From assembly GCA_017461605.1 (NCBI GenBank), contig JAFTXN010000002.1, forward strand, positions 434,001 to 498,000: DNA of 64,000 nucleotides. Direction: 5' to 3'. Positions within the stretch are counted from its first letter, which is position 1. Every line of letters begins with the position of its first letter. The notes beneath the pieces were generated by a model. It ran no database searches. It was not told the DNA's origin and saw only the letters and a list, made by a program, of their open reading frames with translations. The position numbers were made by a program, and so were the translations under genes. Positions 63,773 through 64,000 of the stretch are shown here, in pieces. Origin of the DNA: Bacteroidaceae bacterium. GTDB lineage: Bacteria; Bacteroidota; Bacteroidia; Bacteroidales; Bacteroidaceae.

Positions 63773-64000
63773 ATGGAAGAAAAATCAACAACGGAGAAGA
63801 AGAGTTTGAACTTTATTGAACAAATCGTAGAAAAGGACTTGCAAGATGGCAAGAACGCCGGACGGCTTCAAACACGCTTCCCGCCTGAACCTAATGGATA
63901 TTTGCACATCGGACACGCCAAAGCTATATGTATGGACTTTGGTGTAGCAGAGAAGTTTGGAGGTGTCTGCAATCTTCGTTTTGACGACACCAACCCTCAG
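63773..64000 (+). CDS. glnS: Glutaminyl-tRNA synthetase (5' part; 3' end outside window)
   Basis: The first 76 codons of a class I synthetase. [20 protein letters not shown] precedes the class I motif HIGH-like HIGHAKAIC (residues 48-56) after [11 protein letters not shown], a run typical of GlnRS. Direct glutaminylation of tRNA-Gln is expected, as in Bacteroidota. The ATG is 31 bp after the recQ stop. Part of the possible recQ-glnS transcript; cut by the window end. Confidence 0.93.
   Translation, partial: MEEKSTTEKKSLNFIEQIVEKDLQDGKNAGRLQTRFPPEPNGYLHIGHAKAICMDFGVAEKFGGVCNLRFDDTNPQ

Overview
The window looks like chromosomal DNA of a member of the Bacteroidota, most likely Prevotellaceae (Prevotella, Alloprevotella or Paraprevotella-like). 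Evidence: promoters carry the Bacteroidota -7 box TAnnTTTG, start codons rarely have a Shine-Dalgarno sequence, several secreted proteins end in a Prevotella-style tail (GVYIVNGK or GVYIINGK), and there are a DUF4831 protein, a GH110 galactosidase, an HU-CCDC81/SPOR protein and a mitochondrial-like acn-icd-gltA cluster. The genus is inference. No rRNA, CRISPR array, prophage or complete insertion sequence was seen.

Layout. 1-6.3 kb (+): tail of a secreted protein, a HAD hydrolase, nicotinamide nucleotide repair (nnr), DUF4831 and a GH110 alpha-galactosidase. 6.6-10.7 kb (-): type III restriction-modification operon (mod, res) with a long, highly structured leader. 11.5-17.4 kb (-): fructose-bisphosphate aldolase, two cell-envelope proteins and a Wza-like lipoprotein. 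17.7-22.5 kb (-): alpha-glucan/glycogen operon (debranching enzyme, GT4 synthase-like, GH57). 23-26.5 kb: Crp/Fnr regulator, miaA, and divergent gapA and mscL. 27.2-32.3 kb (-): a 1653-residue secreted glycosidase-like protein plus a 53-residue peptide gene. 32.6-38.4 kb: methyltransferase, FKBP, a GMP synthase with a ruined glutaminase domain, and small housekeeping genes. 38.5-40.8 kb (-): AT-rich leucine-rich-repeat protein. 41.1-46.1 kb (+): aconitase, isocitrate dehydrogenase and citrate synthase, then tRNA-Thr(CGT). 46.5-50.6 kb (-): amidase-like protein, acyltransferase and a small protein. 50.6-53.9 kb (-): 2-oxoacid:ferredoxin oxidoreductase operon. 54.2-56.2 kb (-): FHA and HU/SPOR proteins. 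57-64 kb (+): glutaminase, tig, clpP, clpX, recQ and the start of glnS.

Two metabolic themes stand out. One is alpha-glucan storage together with glycolysis (aldolase, GAPDH). The other is 2-oxoglutarate: it can be made oxidatively by citrate synthase, aconitase and isocitrate dehydrogenase, or exchanged with succinyl-CoA by the ferredoxin oxidoreductase, and glutaminase feeds the same glutamate pool.

The most unusual signal is a set of seven intergenic arrays of short palindromes spaced at almost exactly two helical turns. Five arrays have 15-bp units at a strict 21-bp period with AT-rich 6-bp spacers. Two have TATCA-N6-TGATA units at a strict 22-bp period. One 22-bp array contains a unit with the core of the 21-bp family, which links the two. 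Two arrays have outer units that differ in sequence but stay complementary, suggesting selection for a folded structure. I do not recognise this family from any described element.
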